From contig NZ_WACG01000001.1 in the NCBI RefSeq assembly GCF_009193255.1, positions 1,386,887 through 1,450,886 on the forward strand: a DNA stretch of 64,000 nt, given 5' to 3'. Below are positions 24,758 to 33,674 of the stretch, piece by piece. Every line of letters starts with the position of its first letter. Within the stretch, counting starts at the first letter, position 1. The DNA comes from Arthrobacter koreensis (lineage in GTDB: Bacteria; Actinomycetota; Actinomycetes; Actinomycetales; Micrococcaceae). A program made the position numbers and the translations under genes. Under the pieces are notes generated by a model. The model searched no databases, was not told the origin of the DNA, and saw only the letters and a program-made list of their open reading frames with translations.

Positions 24758-26748
24758 GCTGCGCTCCCGCTCCGCCGCGCTTCGCAGGCGGCGTGGATCG
24801 CGGGAATGCAGGGTTCGTTCTGCAGGCTGGTGGTGTCCCCGAGCGTGGTGCCCTCGAAGAGCTGGGTGAGCAGGCGGCGCATGATCTTGCCCGAGCGAGT
24901 CTTGGGCACATCCGGAACCACGACGACGGCGGCGGGCTTGGCGATCGGCCCGATCTCCTTCGCGACGTGGGCCCGCAGCTGCGCGGTGACAGTTTCAGTA
25001 TCCGGCGACGCGGAGTCGGTGAGCACCACGAACGCGGCGATGGCGTGACCGGTTTTGGGATCCGCGACGGGGCAGACCCCGGCTTCCACCACCCAGGGGT
25101 GGGAGACCAGTGCGGATTCGATTTCGATCGTGGAGAGCCGGTGCCCGGAGACGTTCAGGACGTCGTCCACCCGCCCCAGGATCCAGGTGTCGCCGTCGTC
25201 GTCATACCGTGCGCCGTCCCCGGCGAGGAACCAGCCCTGCTGCGCGTACTGCCGCCAGTAGGAGGAGAGGTAGCGCTGCGGATCTCCCCAGCAGGTCCGG
25301 GCCATGGACGGACCGGTCTTATCCACCACAATGAAGCCCTGTACGTTCGGGGGCACCTCGTTGCCGTGCTCGTCAACGATCCGGGTGGACACGCCGGGCA
25401 GGGCGCGGGAGGCGCAGCCGGGCTTGAAACTGGTGTCCGTCTGCCGCGGGGACAGGATGGTGGCACCGGTTTCGGACTGCCACCAGGTATCGATCACCGG
25501 AACCTCGCCGCGGCCGATGTTCTCCCGCATCCAACGCCAGGCTTCCGGGTTAACTGCTTCACCTACGGTGCCCAGCAGCCGGATGGAGGACAGGTCCCAG
25601 GTGTCCGGGACGCCGTCGGGGAACCAGCCCATGAGGGAGCGGACCAGGGTGGGGGCGGTGTAGTAGCTGGTGACCTGGTAGCGTTCGATGATTTCGAAGT
25701 GCCGGCCGGGATGCGGGGTGTTCGGTGTGCCCTCGAAGATCACCTGGGTGACGCCGTTGGAGAGCGGCCCGTAGATCTCATAGGTGTGGGCGGTGACCCA
25801 GGCCAGGTCCGCCGTGCACCAGTGGACGTCCGTGTCCCGGGCGGATTCGTCCGGATTGGCGAACAGGAACTCGTAGCTCCAGGACGCCTGCGTGAGGTAG
25901 CCGCCCATGGTGTGCACCAGGCCCTTGGGCTTTCCCGTGGTGCCGGAGGTGTACATGATGAACAGCGGCGTCTCGGCGTCGAATGCCTCCGGCTCGTGCA
26001 CATCGGAGGCGGTGTCCACGGTCTCGTGCCACCAGAGATCCCGGCCCTCGGTCCAAGCGATCTCGGAGCCCGTGCGCCGGATGACCAGCACATGTTCAAT
26101 CGCGTTGTCCCCGGAAACGGCCTCGTCCGCGTTGTCCTTGACCGGGACGGCGGCACCGCGCCGGAACTGGCCGTCCGTGGTGACCAGCAGCTTCGCGCGG
26201 GTGTTCTCCACCCGGAACTTCAGCGCCTCGGCCGAAAACCCACCGAAGACCAGCGAGTGGATGGCGCCGATCCGTGCACAGGCCAGGGTGATGATGATGG
26301 TTTCGGCGATGACGGGCAGGTAGATGACCACCCGGTCGCCCTTTTCGATCCCGAGGGCCAGCAGGGCATTGGCAGCCTTGGAGACTTCCTTCTGCAGCTG
26401 GGCGTAGGTGATGCTCCGGCGGTCACCCGGTTCGCCCTCGCAGTGCAGTGCCACTTTGTCCCCGCGCCCGGCGGCCACGTGGCGGTCCACGCAGTTCACC
26501 GCAACGTTGAGCCTGCCGCCGGCGAACCATTCGATCTCCGGCACGCTGTACTCGGCGTCGGCTTCCGGAACTTCCGGGCCGCTGAGCCGCTGCGGGGGAG
26601 TGAAGGTGTGGGCGGTGTGCCACGGCTGCTCCCACTGCAGCCGGCGGGCAGCGTCCTCCCAGAACGCGATCCGCTCTGCCTCGGAGGCGAAGTCCGGTTC
26701 GGCCGGTGTTCGGAGTGCTGTCCCTATGCCCACTTCTTCACTGCCCAC
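24754..26748 (-). CDS. acsA: Acetyl-CoA synthetase (AMP-forming)
   Basis: 664 residues. It activates acetate to acetyl-CoA through acetyl-AMP. Motifs: PLFIMYTSGTTGKPKGLVHT (P-loop, residue ~270), VFGGFSAEALKFRVENT, TWWQSETGATILSP, WFLAGDGARYDDDGDTWILG (hinge) and PKTRSGKIMRR with the acetylatable catalytic Lys. The GTG start lies 25 bases inside the ABC permease gene, so acs is the last gene of an SsuABC-like operon. GTG 26733 is an alternative start. Acetate release from an organosulfur substrate could explain the pairing, but this is inference. Confidence 0.93.
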   Translation of the reverse strand: MGSEEVGIGTALRTPAEPDFASEAERIAFWEDAARRLQWEQPWHTAHTFTPPQRLSGPEVPEADAEYSVPEIEWFAGGRLNVAVNCVDRHVAAGRGDKVALHCEGEPGDRRSITYAQLQKEVSKAANALLALGIEKGDRVVIYLPVIAETIIITLACARIGAIHSLVFGGFSAEALKFRVENTRAKLLVTTDGQFRRGAAVPVKDNADEAVSGDNAIEHVLVIRRTGSEIAWTEGRDLWWHETVDTASDVHEPEAFDAETPLFIMYTSGTTGKPKGLVHTMGGYLTQASWSYEFLFANPDESARDTDVHWCTADLAWVTAHTYEIYGPLSNGVTQVIFEGTPNTPHPGRHFEIIERYQVTSYYTAPTLVRSLMGWFPDGVPDTWDLSSIRLLGTVGEAVNPEAWRWMRENIGRGEVPVIDTWWQSETGATILSPRQTDTSFKPGCASRALPGVSTRIVDEHGNEVPPNVQGFIVVDKTGPSMARTCWGDPQRYLSSYWRQYAQQGWFLAGDGARYDDDGDTWILGRVDDVLNVSGHRLSTIEIESALVSHPWVVEAGVCPVADPKTGHAIAAFVVLTDSASPDTETVTAQLRAHVAKEIGPIAKPAAVVVVPDVPKTRSGKIMRRLLTQLFEGTTLGDTTSLQNEPCIPAIHAACEARRSGSAA

Positions 26749-27581
26749 TTCTCTGCGACGCCCAGCAGGGCGTCAGTCGTCTTGCCCAGGACTGCCAGCA
26801 GCACGATCGCCAGGAACATCCGGTCCGTGCGGCCGTTGTTCTGCGAGTCGGTGAGCAGGAAGCCCAGTCCCATCGAGGAGGCGATGAGTTCCGCGGCCAC
26901 CAGGAACAGCCAGGACTGCGCCAGCGCCAGCCGCAGCCCGGAGAAGACAGCCGGAACGACGGCGGGCAGCTGCACCGTGGTGAGCAGCTTGATGCCGTTC
27001 AGCCCAAAGGCGCGGGCCGCTTCCACGAGGTTCTTGTCCACATGCCGCAGGGCGAGGGACACGGTGGTGAAGACCGGGAAGAACGCACCGATGGTGATCA
27101 GCGTGACCTTGGAGTCCTCGCCGATGCCCATCCAGAGGATCAGCAGCGGAACCAGCGCCAGGGACGGCACAGCACGCACGGCGCCGAACAGCGGGCCGAG
27201 CAGGACGTCGGCCAGTTTCGACAGGCCCAGCAGGGCGCCGAGGACCAGGCCCAGGACCGCACCGAGCGCGAACCCGGTGAGGACGCGCTGGGTGGAGATG
27301 GCGATGTGCGTGCCCAGCTCGCCGCGCTCAATCAGGTCCGCTGCAGAGGTCAGTACGGCGCCCGGAGAGGGCAGCTGCACGGCACTGAACAGGCCCAGGA
27401 CGGACACCAGCTGCCAGAGCCCCAGCAGCAGGACCGGAACCACCAGGCCCAGGACCACGCGGGCCCAGGTCCGGGACAGCACGCCGCCGGAGCCGGCCTT
27501 CCGGGAAGGTACCGGCGCCGCGGACGCCCCGAACGGGCCTGCCGTTACGGGTGCTGCAGCGGGGGGAGGGGTGGTGCTCAT
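26724..27581 (-). CDS. ABC transporter permease, SsuC/TauC type
   Basis: 285 residues with about six membrane helices after a 35-residue Pro/Ala-rich lead. The EAA loop of BPD permeases reads LVEAARAFGLNGIKLLTTVQLP, and PSLALVPLLILWMGIGEDSK is typical of the SsuC/TauC/NrtB group. It shares one base with the end of the binding-protein gene and overlaps acsA by 25, so all are co-translated. It imports an organosulfur compound or another small oxyanion. A sulfur role rests on the S-box RNA at the head of the operon. Confidence 0.88.
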   Translation of the reverse strand: MSTTPPPAAAPVTAGPFGASAAPVPSRKAGSGGVLSRTWARVVLGLVVPVLLLGLWQLVSVLGLFSAVQLPSPGAVLTSAADLIERGELGTHIAISTQRVLTGFALGAVLGLVLGALLGLSKLADVLLGPLFGAVRAVPSLALVPLLILWMGIGEDSKVTLITIGAFFPVFTTVSLALRHVDKNLVEAARAFGLNGIKLLTTVQLPAVVPAVFSGLRLALAQSWLFLVAAELIASSMGLGFLLTDSQNNGRTDRMFLAIVLLAVLGKTTDALLGVAEKWAVKKWA

Positions 27582-28648
27582 CAGGAGTCCTTGATGTTTT
27601 CCGCGTTGGCGTTCTGCACGAAGCTGTCATCCAGCAGGGAGGCCACGGCGTCGTCGATCGCCTTCTGGTTGGCGACGTCGCCGGTTTCGACGAAGACCGG
27701 GCCAACCTTTTCCAGGACCGTGCGCTGGGCGTCGCCCGGGGCGGGGTCCACGTCCAGGTTGCTGCGTTCCAGGATCACGGTGCGGGCTACCTCCAGGTCC
27801 AGGCCGGCGACGTCGGCGAGGATCTGGGCGGTTTCCTCGGGGTTCTCGGCAGCCCAGGCGCGGGCCTTCTCGTAGGCGTCCACAACCGTCTGCGCCAGTT
27901 CCGGCTTGTCCTCGAGGAAGGACTCGGTGGCGTTCAGGAAGCCGTAGGTGTTGAAGTCCAGGTTCCGGTAGAGGAACTTCGCCCCGGCCTGCTCGGCGCC
28001 GGCCATGATCGGGTCCAGGCCTGACCAGGCATCCACCGAACCGTTCTCGAGGGCGGTGCGGCCGTCAGCGTGCTGCAGGTTCTCCACCGTCACGTCGGAG
28101 GTGCTCAGGCCGGCCTCTTCCAGGGCCTGGACCAGGAAGAAGTACGGGTCCGTACCCTTGGTGGCGGCCACGGACTTGCCGGCCAGGTCCGCCACGGAGG
28201 TGATGTCCGAGTCGGGTGAGACGAGGAGCCCGGCCCATTCCGGCTGCGAGTAGATGCTGATGGTCTTGATCGGCGATCCGTTGGAGCGGGCCAGCAGGGC
28301 TGCCGAACCGGCGGTGGAGCCGACGTCGATCGCTCCGGCCCGCAGGGCCTCGTTGGCCTTGTTGGAACCGGCGGACTGCACCCAGTTGACCTCCACGCCC
28401 TGCTCTTCGAGGGTGGCTTCGAGCCAGCCCTGGTCCTTGATCACCAGGCTGAGCGGGTTGTACGTGGCGAAGTCGATGTTCAGGGTGCCGCCGTCGGCTG
28501 CCTCATTGGCGGCAGCGCCGGAGGAATCCTCGCCGGCAACGCAGCCGGTCAGGGCCAGCGAAACCGCGGCGGCGGTGGCTGCCAGTGCGGTGAGGGGGCG
28601 GCGGGAGAAGCGGGGCGGGCGGCGGGAGAAGAGGGAACGGCTGTTCAT
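27581..28648 (-). CDS. ABC transporter substrate-binding lipoprotein, SsuA/TauA type
   Basis: 355 residues from ATG 28648, with GAAGGA upstream. The signal peptide ends in a lipobox (VSLALTGCVAG), so Cys is lipid-anchored outside the membrane. The mature part follows the SsuA/NrtA pattern: ATYNPLSLVIKDQGWLEATL, SNKANEALRAGAIDVGSTAGS, SVAATKGTDPYFFLVQALEEAG and ENGSVDAWSGLDPIMAGAE. The substrate is probably an aliphatic sulfonate or another sulfur compound. Middle gene of the operon. Confidence 0.88.
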   Translation of the reverse strand: MNSRSLFSRRPPRFSRRPLTALAATAAAVSLALTGCVAGEDSSGAAANEAADGGTLNIDFATYNPLSLVIKDQGWLEATLEEQGVEVNWVQSAGSNKANEALRAGAIDVGSTAGSAALLARSNGSPIKTISIYSQPEWAGLLVSPDSDITSVADLAGKSVAATKGTDPYFFLVQALEEAGLSTSDVTVENLQHADGRTALENGSVDAWSGLDPIMAGAEQAGAKFLYRNLDFNTYGFLNATESFLEDKPELAQTVVDAYEKARAWAAENPEETAQILADVAGLDLEVARTVILERSNLDVDPAPGDAQRTVLEKVGPVFVETGDVANQKAIDDAVASLLDDSFVQNANAENIKDS

Positions 28649-28761
28649 GGGGATTCCTTCGAGACGGGTGGTGCGGGAAAAATTCAGGGAAAACCGGGGT
28701 GCAGGCACAAAGGTGCTGCGGCTTGGCCCGGCAGGACGCCGGGACCGGGTGGAAAGGGGCC

Positions 28762-29589
28762 CTAGTGGCGGTCGACGCCGAGGCTCGCCAGGAGCTCGCC
28801 GCGCATTCGGGCAAGCTCGGCAGAGGCACGGTCCCGGGGGCGGGCACCGGGCACGGTGATGGTCTGCGTGATGGTGGCGCCGGGTTTGCCCGGTTCGCGG
28901 CCCAGCACGATGATCCGGTCAGCCAGCTGGAGGGCTTCATCGACGTCGTGCGTGACCAGCAGGACGGTTGCCGGAGCCGCGCGGTGCACGTCCAGCAGCA
29001 GGTCCTGCATCTTCAGCCGGGTCAGGGCATCGAGGGCGCCGAACGGTTCATCCAGCAGCAGGACGCCGGGTTTGCGGGCCAGGGCGCGGGCCAGCGACGC
29101 CCGCTGGGCCATGCCGCCGGACACCGCGCGGGGCTGGTGCTTGGCGAAGCTGTCCAGCTCCACCAGCTTCAGCAGTTCGGAAACCTTGGCCTTGCCTTCG
29201 CTGGCGCTGGTGCCCTTCGGCAGGCCAATCGCAACGTTGGCCTGCAGGGTCTGCCACGGCAGCAGCCGGGGCTCCTGGAATGCGACGGCGCAGCGGTCGT
29301 CGATGCCGTGGACAGCGGTTCCGTCGATGAGCACCTGGCCGGTGGAAGCGGCGTCGAGCCCTGCGGTGGCGCGGAGCAGCGTGGATTTGCCGCAGCCGCT
29401 GGAGCCCAGGATCGCCAGGACTTCACCGGGACGGACTTCAAAGTTGATGTCGCGGAGCACCACGTGGGCGTCTGCGCCGGAGCCGAAGCTGCGGCCAACG
29501 CCGTCGAACGTCACGGACAGGGCGGTGTCCGGTGCGGTGCGCGCAGCAGCGGACACGGCGTGGGACCCAGAGGACAGTACAGCAGTCAT
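28762..29589 (-). CDS. ABC transporter ATP-binding protein, SsuB/TauB type
   Basis: 275 residues from ATG 29589, with GGAG 6 nt upstream directly after the riboswitch. Walker A is ILGSSGCGKSTLLRATAG (about residue 63), the Q-loop is AVAFQEPRLLPW, the signature is VSGGMAQRASLARALAR, and Walker B is GVLLLDEPFGALD. QEPRLLPW is typical of the sulfonate/taurine/nitrate ATPases. First gene of the operon, so the S-box RNA in front would control all four genes. Confidence 0.9.
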   Translation of the reverse strand: MTAVLSSGSHAVSAAARTAPDTALSVTFDGVGRSFGSGADAHVVLRDINFEVRPGEVLAILGSSGCGKSTLLRATAGLDAASTGQVLIDGTAVHGIDDRCAVAFQEPRLLPWQTLQANVAIGLPKGTSASEGKAKVSELLKLVELDSFAKHQPRAVSGGMAQRASLARALARKPGVLLLDEPFGALDALTRLKMQDLLLDVHRAAPATVLLVTHDVDEALQLADRIIVLGREPGKPGATITQTITVPGARPRDRASAELARMRGELLASLGVDRH

Positions 29590-29601
29590 TGAACACTCCA
29601 T

Positions 29602-29755
29602 CGGTCCTGGCAGTAGCACCCTACGGAAAACGTCCTGCCGAAAACCGGCCTCCTGCGACGTCCACCTCGCTATCGCAGTGCCTCAAGGAGGAAGCACTAC
29701 GACCAGGGTTGCTGCGGCTTCACTGATCCAGGTCTCTCAGCCGCTCGGGATGGTC
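29602..29755 (-). promoter_or_regulatory. S-box (SAM-I clan) riboswitch before the SsuABC-like operon
   Basis: Read on the minus strand it has the S-box core: GCGGCTGAGAGACCTGG, GTGAAGCCGCAGCAACCCTGG, a variable hairpin, then GGGTGCTACTGCCAGGACC and GATGGAG. The last stretch doubles as the ribosome site of the ATPase gene, which suggests control of translation as well as transcription. It closely resembles the RNA at 33675-33773. SAM binding should switch the operon off. Confidence 0.85.
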
Positions 29756-29827
29756 AAGACCCAACTAAACGCCCTGGAGCCTGTTTCCGGCAAGTCCCGG
29801 CGTAACATTTCGAATCCCGCTCCTTTT

Positions 29828-29891
29828 CCATCGAGATAGCAGAAACTGCACGTTACAACGCTGAAACGGGCAGTTTCTGTCATCTCGATGG
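29828..29891 (+). repeat. Long palindrome H2 (type B)
   Basis: Left arm 29828-29849 starts CCATCGAGATAGCAG; right arm 29870-29891 ends CATCTCGATGG; 20 of 22 positions pair. It lies between two riboswitch leaders that are transcribed away from each other, so it is not at a transcript end. It differs from H5 by a paired change (AAACTGC with GCAGTTT instead of AAAGTGC with GCACTTT). Confidence 0.9.
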
Positions 29892-29984
29892 TGGATGGGG
29901 AGGGGGAGCACGACGGCGGCGGTTACGCCGCGTGACACGGCCGGGGTTGCGCTCACCCCGGGGGCCCGACGCATACTGAACCCG

Positions 29985-30110
29985 CAGGATCATGAGTCCC
30001 AACGCGAAGCTCTGGCTGGTTGGGCGGCAACCCTCTCCCGTAGCGGGGTGCCCCAGATGACGATCCGGTCGACCGGCAAGACCGCCGGCGGCAAGTACGG
30101 CGCCCCTGCG
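29985..30110 (+). promoter_or_regulatory. SAM-IV riboswitch before the flavin monooxygenase gene
   Basis: The closing stem GGATC (29987) with GATCC (ends 30066) encloses ATGAGTCCCAACG, GGTTGGGCGGCAACCCTC, GCGGGGTGCCCC and AGATGAC, the order of the actinobacterial SAM-IV core. A further hairpin with CCGCCGGCGG-like repeats follows up to about 30110, where SAM-IV has its downstream pseudoknot part. The gene starts at 30137. Its architecture differs from the two S-box RNAs nearby. Confidence 0.85.
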
Positions 30111-30136
30111 CGGCGTCCCGCATGCAAAGGACCCTC

Positions 30137-31531
30137 ATGGCCACCACGCCCGCCCGCCAGATCCGCTTCAACGCCTTCGACATGAACTGCGTTGGGCACC
30201 AGTCACCGGGACTCTGGCGCCATCCCGACGACCGCTCAGCGGACTACACCAAGCTCAGCTACTGGACGCACCTGGCGCAGACCTGCGAACGCGGCCTGTT
30301 TGACGGCATCTTCATTGCCGACGTGCTGGGCACGTATGACGTCTATGGCTCCTCCAACGACGCGACCCTGCGCCAGGGCACCCAGGTGCCCGTCAACGAT
30401 CCGCTGCTGCTGGTTTCCGCGATGGCACTGGTGACTGAGCACCTCGGCTTCGGCGTCACCGCCGGGACGGCCTACGAGCACCCGTACCCGTTCGCGCGCC
30501 GGCTCTCCACCCTGGACCACCTCACCGAGGGACGGGTGGGCTGGAACGTGGTGACCGGCTACCTGCCGTCCGCGGCACGCAACATGGGCCAGGAAGACCA
30601 GCTGGAGCACGACGAGCGCTACAACCACGCGGACGAATACCTCGAGGTGGTCTACAAGCTGCTGGAGGGCTCCTGGGAAGACGGCGCCGTGGTGCGGGAC
30701 CGGGAATCCGGCGTGTTCACCGACCCCGCCAAGGTCCATGACATCAACCATGAGGGCAAGTACTTCAAGGTCCCCGGAATCCACATTTCCGAGCCCTCCC
30801 CGCAGCGCACCCCGGTGATTTACCAGGCCGGCGCCTCACCGCGGGGCATCGCTTTCGCAGCGGAGAACGCCGAAGCGGTGTTCGTGGGCGCTCCCACCTC
30901 GGAGAAGCTGAAAGCTACCGTCACCAGGATCCGGGACGCTGCTGAAGCTGCCGGCCGGGACCGGCACTCAATCCGCATCTACACCCTGCTGACCATCATC
31001 ACCGCAGCCACGGCCGAGGAAGCCGAGGCCAAGCACCAGGACTACCAGCGCTACACGAGCGACGAAGGCGCCCTGGCCCTGCTTTCCGGCTGGATGGGGG
31101 TTGACCTCTCCACCTACAACCTTGATGAGCCGCTGGGTGCCGTGAAGTCCAATGCCATCCAGTCAGCGGCCGCGAACTTCCAGAAGGTGAACGACGACGG
31201 CGCTCCCTGGACGGTGCGGGACATCGCCGCCAGCGCGGGAATCGGCGGCCTTGGTCCACGCCTGGTTGGCTCCGGTGCGGAGGTCGCGGAGGAGTTGATC
31301 CGCTGGGTGGAGGAAACCGACGTCGACGGTTTCAACCTGGCCTACGCCGTCACGCCCGGCACCTTCGAGGACGTGGTGGAGTATGTGGTGCCCGAGCTGC
31401 AGAAACGCGGGGCCTACCCCACGGAATACGCTCCGGGCACGCTGCGCAACAAGCTCTTCGGGGCCGGCGACAAGCTGCCGGAAGACCACCGCGGCGCGAA
31501 GTTCCGGCTGGCCCCCGCCGTCAACGGCTAG
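30137..31531 (+). CDS. Flavin-dependent monooxygenase, NtaA/SnaA/DszA family
   Basis: 464 residues from ATG 30137, with AAAGGA upstream. An FMNH2-using TIM-barrel enzyme of the bacterial luciferase-like family. Signs are FNAFDMNCVGHQSPGLWRHP, FDGIFIADVLGTYDVY, EGRVGWNVVTGYLPSAARN, SPQRTPVIYQAGASPRG and the C-terminal YAPGTLRNKLFGAGD. Relatives cleave C-S or C-N bonds (DBT sulfone, N-acetyl-S-alkylcysteine, nitrilotriacetate). The SAM-IV RNA in front makes an organosulfur substrate most likely. A reductase partner is not in the window. Confidence 0.9.
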   Translation: MATTPARQIRFNAFDMNCVGHQSPGLWRHPDDRSADYTKLSYWTHLAQTCERGLFDGIFIADVLGTYDVYGSSNDATLRQGTQVPVNDPLLLVSAMALVTEHLGFGVTAGTAYEHPYPFARRLSTLDHLTEGRVGWNVVTGYLPSAARNMGQEDQLEHDERYNHADEYLEVVYKLLEGSWEDGAVVRDRESGVFTDPAKVHDINHEGKYFKVPGIHISEPSPQRTPVIYQAGASPRGIAFAAENAEAVFVGAPTSEKLKATVTRIRDAAEAAGRDRHSIRIYTLLTIITAATAEEAEAKHQDYQRYTSDEGALALLSGWMGVDLSTYNLDEPLGAVKSNAIQSAAANFQKVNDDGAPWTVRDIAASAGIGGLGPRLVGSGAEVAEELIRWVEETDVDGFNLAYAVTPGTFEDVVEYVVPELQKRGAYPTEYAPGTLRNKLFGAGDKLPEDHRGAKFRLAPAVNG

Positions 31532-31611
31532 GAGTCCGGGGCGGCCATTGACCGGGTTCCCCGGCGCTCCTACCGTTGAGGGACCCGCAGCTTCCAGCTA
31601 AGGAGAACCCC

Positions 31612-32385
31612 ATGGATCCATCTGCCGAAGCCTCAGGACGTGTGCTTTCCGCCGACGGAACGCCGATTGCCTGGCAACGGCAGGGAGAAGGCCCGCCGCT
31701 GGTGGTGGTGGACCCCGTGATGGTGGACCGGACCACCTCGGGGATGGCCGGTGTTGCCGAACTGCTGGCCGCCGGGCACACCGTCTACACCTATGACCGC
31801 CGAGGCAAGGGTGAGAGCGGGGACGGGGAACAGTACACCCCCGAATCCGAGGTAGACGACCTGCTGGCGGTGGTGGAGACCGCGGGCGGAACGGCGGCCC
31901 TGCTGGGAACCTCCTCCGGCGCGGTCCTGGCGCTGCGGGCCGCCTCGGAGTCCGCCGTCATTTCGAGCGTGATCGCCGTGGAGCCGCCGCTCACCGAAGA
32001 CAGTGACGAGGACCCGGACATCCGCCCCGAACTGGATGAGCTGCTGGCGGCAGGTGACCGGGCCGGTGCCGTACGGCTGTTCCAGGAGTCCATCGGGGTG
32101 CCGCCGGAGATGATCGAGTCTTCGGACACCAGTCCGTTCGAGCCGGCCGCGCACACCATCTCCTATGACCTGACCCTGCTGCTGGAAACCGATGTGCGGT
32201 CCCTGACTGGTATCCGCGTTCCGGTCCTGGTGCTGGCGAGTTCCGGAAGCGATGACAGGCTGCGCGAATGGGCGCGGGAAACCGCCGAGCTGCTGCCGGA
32301 AGGTTCTTTCCAGCTGCTGGAGGGGAGCTGGCACGGGCTTGATGACCGGATCCTGGCCACCGCCGTCGAGGCGTTCCTGAACTAA
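31612..32385 (+). CDS. Alpha/beta hydrolase
   Basis: 257 residues from ATG 31612, with AAGGAG 6 nt upstream. The fold shows TVYTYDRRGKGESGDGE, the nucleophile elbow LLGTSSGAVLAL (GTSSG, about residue 102) and the catalytic His in LEGSWHGLDD near the end. VPVLVLASSGSDDRL probably carries the acid residue. It follows the monooxygenase by 80 bases on the same strand and may share its SAM-IV control. The substrate is unknown. Confidence 0.8.
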   Translation: MDPSAEASGRVLSADGTPIAWQRQGEGPPLVVVDPVMVDRTTSGMAGVAELLAAGHTVYTYDRRGKGESGDGEQYTPESEVDDLLAVVETAGGTAALLGTSSGAVLALRAASESAVISSVIAVEPPLTEDSDEDPDIRPELDELLAAGDRAGAVRLFQESIGVPPEMIESSDTSPFEPAAHTISYDLTLLLETDVRSLTGIRVPVLVLASSGSDDRLREWARETAELLPEGSFQLLEGSWHGLDDRILATAVEAFLN

Positions 32386-32469
32386 AGGCGGCTGGAATAG
32401 GCCCGGTGCCGGGTGCGTTTTCCCCTGAGCGTAGGGTGGGAATCCTGCATCGACTCAAGGAGGTACCGC

Positions 32470-32886
32470 ATGGCGCACCGCAACGATCCCGAGGTCGTTA
32501 CCCGGCTGCTCACGTCCAAAGGCCGCTGGGCGGTAGTGGGCCTCTCAAACAACCCGGCCCGCCCCGCCGTGGGGGTTTCACGGTTTGTCCGGGACTCCCT
32601 GGGCATGGAGATCATTCCCGTGAACCTGTCCGGCCAGGCCTTCGACGGCCAGCAGGGTTTCCGGAAACTGGAGGAGATCCCCGGCCAGGTGGACGTTGTG
32701 GACTGCTTCGTGAACTCTGCCAGGGTGGGGGACGTCGTGGACCAGGCCATCGCGGTAGGCGCCAAGGCCGTCTGGCTGCAGCTGGGAGTGGTGGATGAAG
32801 ACGCCGCGAGGCGTGCCGTGAACGCCGGGCTCGACGTCGTCATGAATACCTGCCCGGTCATTGAAGCCGGGCGTTTCGGGCTCTAG
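32470..32886 (+). CDS. CoA-binding (YccU-type) protein, second copy
   Basis: 138 residues from ATG 32470, with AAGGAGG upstream. Same family as the gene at 22500: WAVVGLSNNPARPAVGVSRF (glycine loop), MEIIPVNLSGQAFDGQQGF, VDVVDCFVNSARVGDVVDQA, KAVWLQLGVVDEDAARRAVNAG and VVMNTCPVIEAGRFGL. It is shorter and clearly diverged. Two paralogues in one sulfur-related stretch support a shared role, which remains unknown. Confidence 0.83.
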   Translation: MAHRNDPEVVTRLLTSKGRWAVVGLSNNPARPAVGVSRFVRDSLGMEIIPVNLSGQAFDGQQGFRKLEEIPGQVDVVDCFVNSARVGDVVDQAIAVGAKAVWLQLGVVDEDAARRAVNAGLDVVMNTCPVIEAGRFGL

Positions 32887-32907
32887 CGGCGGAGCGCCGC
32901 GCGAAAC

Positions 32908-33459
32908 CTAGTTCCGCAGGTCCACACGCAGGGAGCGGTGCGTCTTCCAGGCCTGGAGCATCTGGTCCCTGGTGCCGCCGGGATGCGCTGCATGCCAGTC
33001 CCGCGAGAAGCGGTTCAACTCGAATTGCCGGCCGATCGGCCGTGCCGCAGTATCCCGGGTGGCGTGCCAGTGATCCAGCGCAGCGGCCAGCGTGGCGGTG
33101 CCGTCATTGGCGGCGAAGAACTCCCGCATGGGCGCATCGAAGCTGAATCCGGGGCCCAGGGCATTGACGAAGAATTCCCGCAGCACCTGGGTGCAGGGAT
33201 GTCCCGCCGGAATAACGGTGTGGATGGTCAGCGGCGGAACCAGACGCTCCCGGGAGGAACGGGGACGGGCTTCCAGGGGAGGAAGCGGTGCGCCGCCCAG
33301 GAATGCGGCTATCCGTTCGGTGAGCTGGTCCTTCGAACCGGCAGCGGATAGTTCCTGCGCGCGGGCGAATGCCTGCAGCTCATCCTTGAGCCAGTACCAG
33401 CGGCGGAATTCCTCCGGCCCAAGCGAAGGGGCGAGGGCGGGGCGTTCCGTAGCTGTCAC
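32908..33459 (-). CDS. SAP domain / DUF6434 protein
   Basis: 183 residues from GTG 33459, with GGGAGGA before it. A SAP-like helix-hairpin-helix is at about residues 14-55 (EEFRRWYWLKDELQAFARAQ, ELSAAGSKDQLTERIAAFLGG), normally a DNA- or RNA-binding motif. The second half (AALDHWHATRDTAARPIGRQ, FSRDWHAAHPGGTRDQMLQAW) matches the DUF6434 type. The protein is cytosolic with no membrane helix. It runs opposite to its neighbours. The function is unknown. Confidence 0.75.
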   Translation of the reverse strand: MTATERPALAPSLGPEEFRRWYWLKDELQAFARAQELSAAGSKDQLTERIAAFLGGAPLPPLEARPRSSRERLVPPLTIHTVIPAGHPCTQVLREFFVNALGPGFSFDAPMREFFAANDGTATLAAALDHWHATRDTAARPIGRQFELNRFSRDWHAAHPGGTRDQMLQAWKTHRSLRVDLRN

Positions 33460-33674
33460 GTTCCCATCCTCCCGGACAGGCCGGAGAATCGGTGCTCCCG
33501 CGCCGGGCCCGGGCCAAGTGATTTCAGAGCTTCGGTGCGGGATGGCGCAGGACGCCGGAAGACGTAACAAAACCGATTGTGACGCCGGAGCACGTTACGC
33601 GCCGACGCATTGGGCCGCACGGGGAAATGTTCTGGCCCTACCGGGGTACGCGCGGCTTAGATAGTTCCGTAACC

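Noticed and set aside
24793..27594. 933-codon plus-strand open frame over acsA and the ABC permease
   Set aside because: It lies antisense to genes with full catalytic motifs, has low-complexity His/Gly/Val composition, and is a high-GC shadow frame. The same holds for 43385-45478 (over purL) and 5933-7219 (over nadE).
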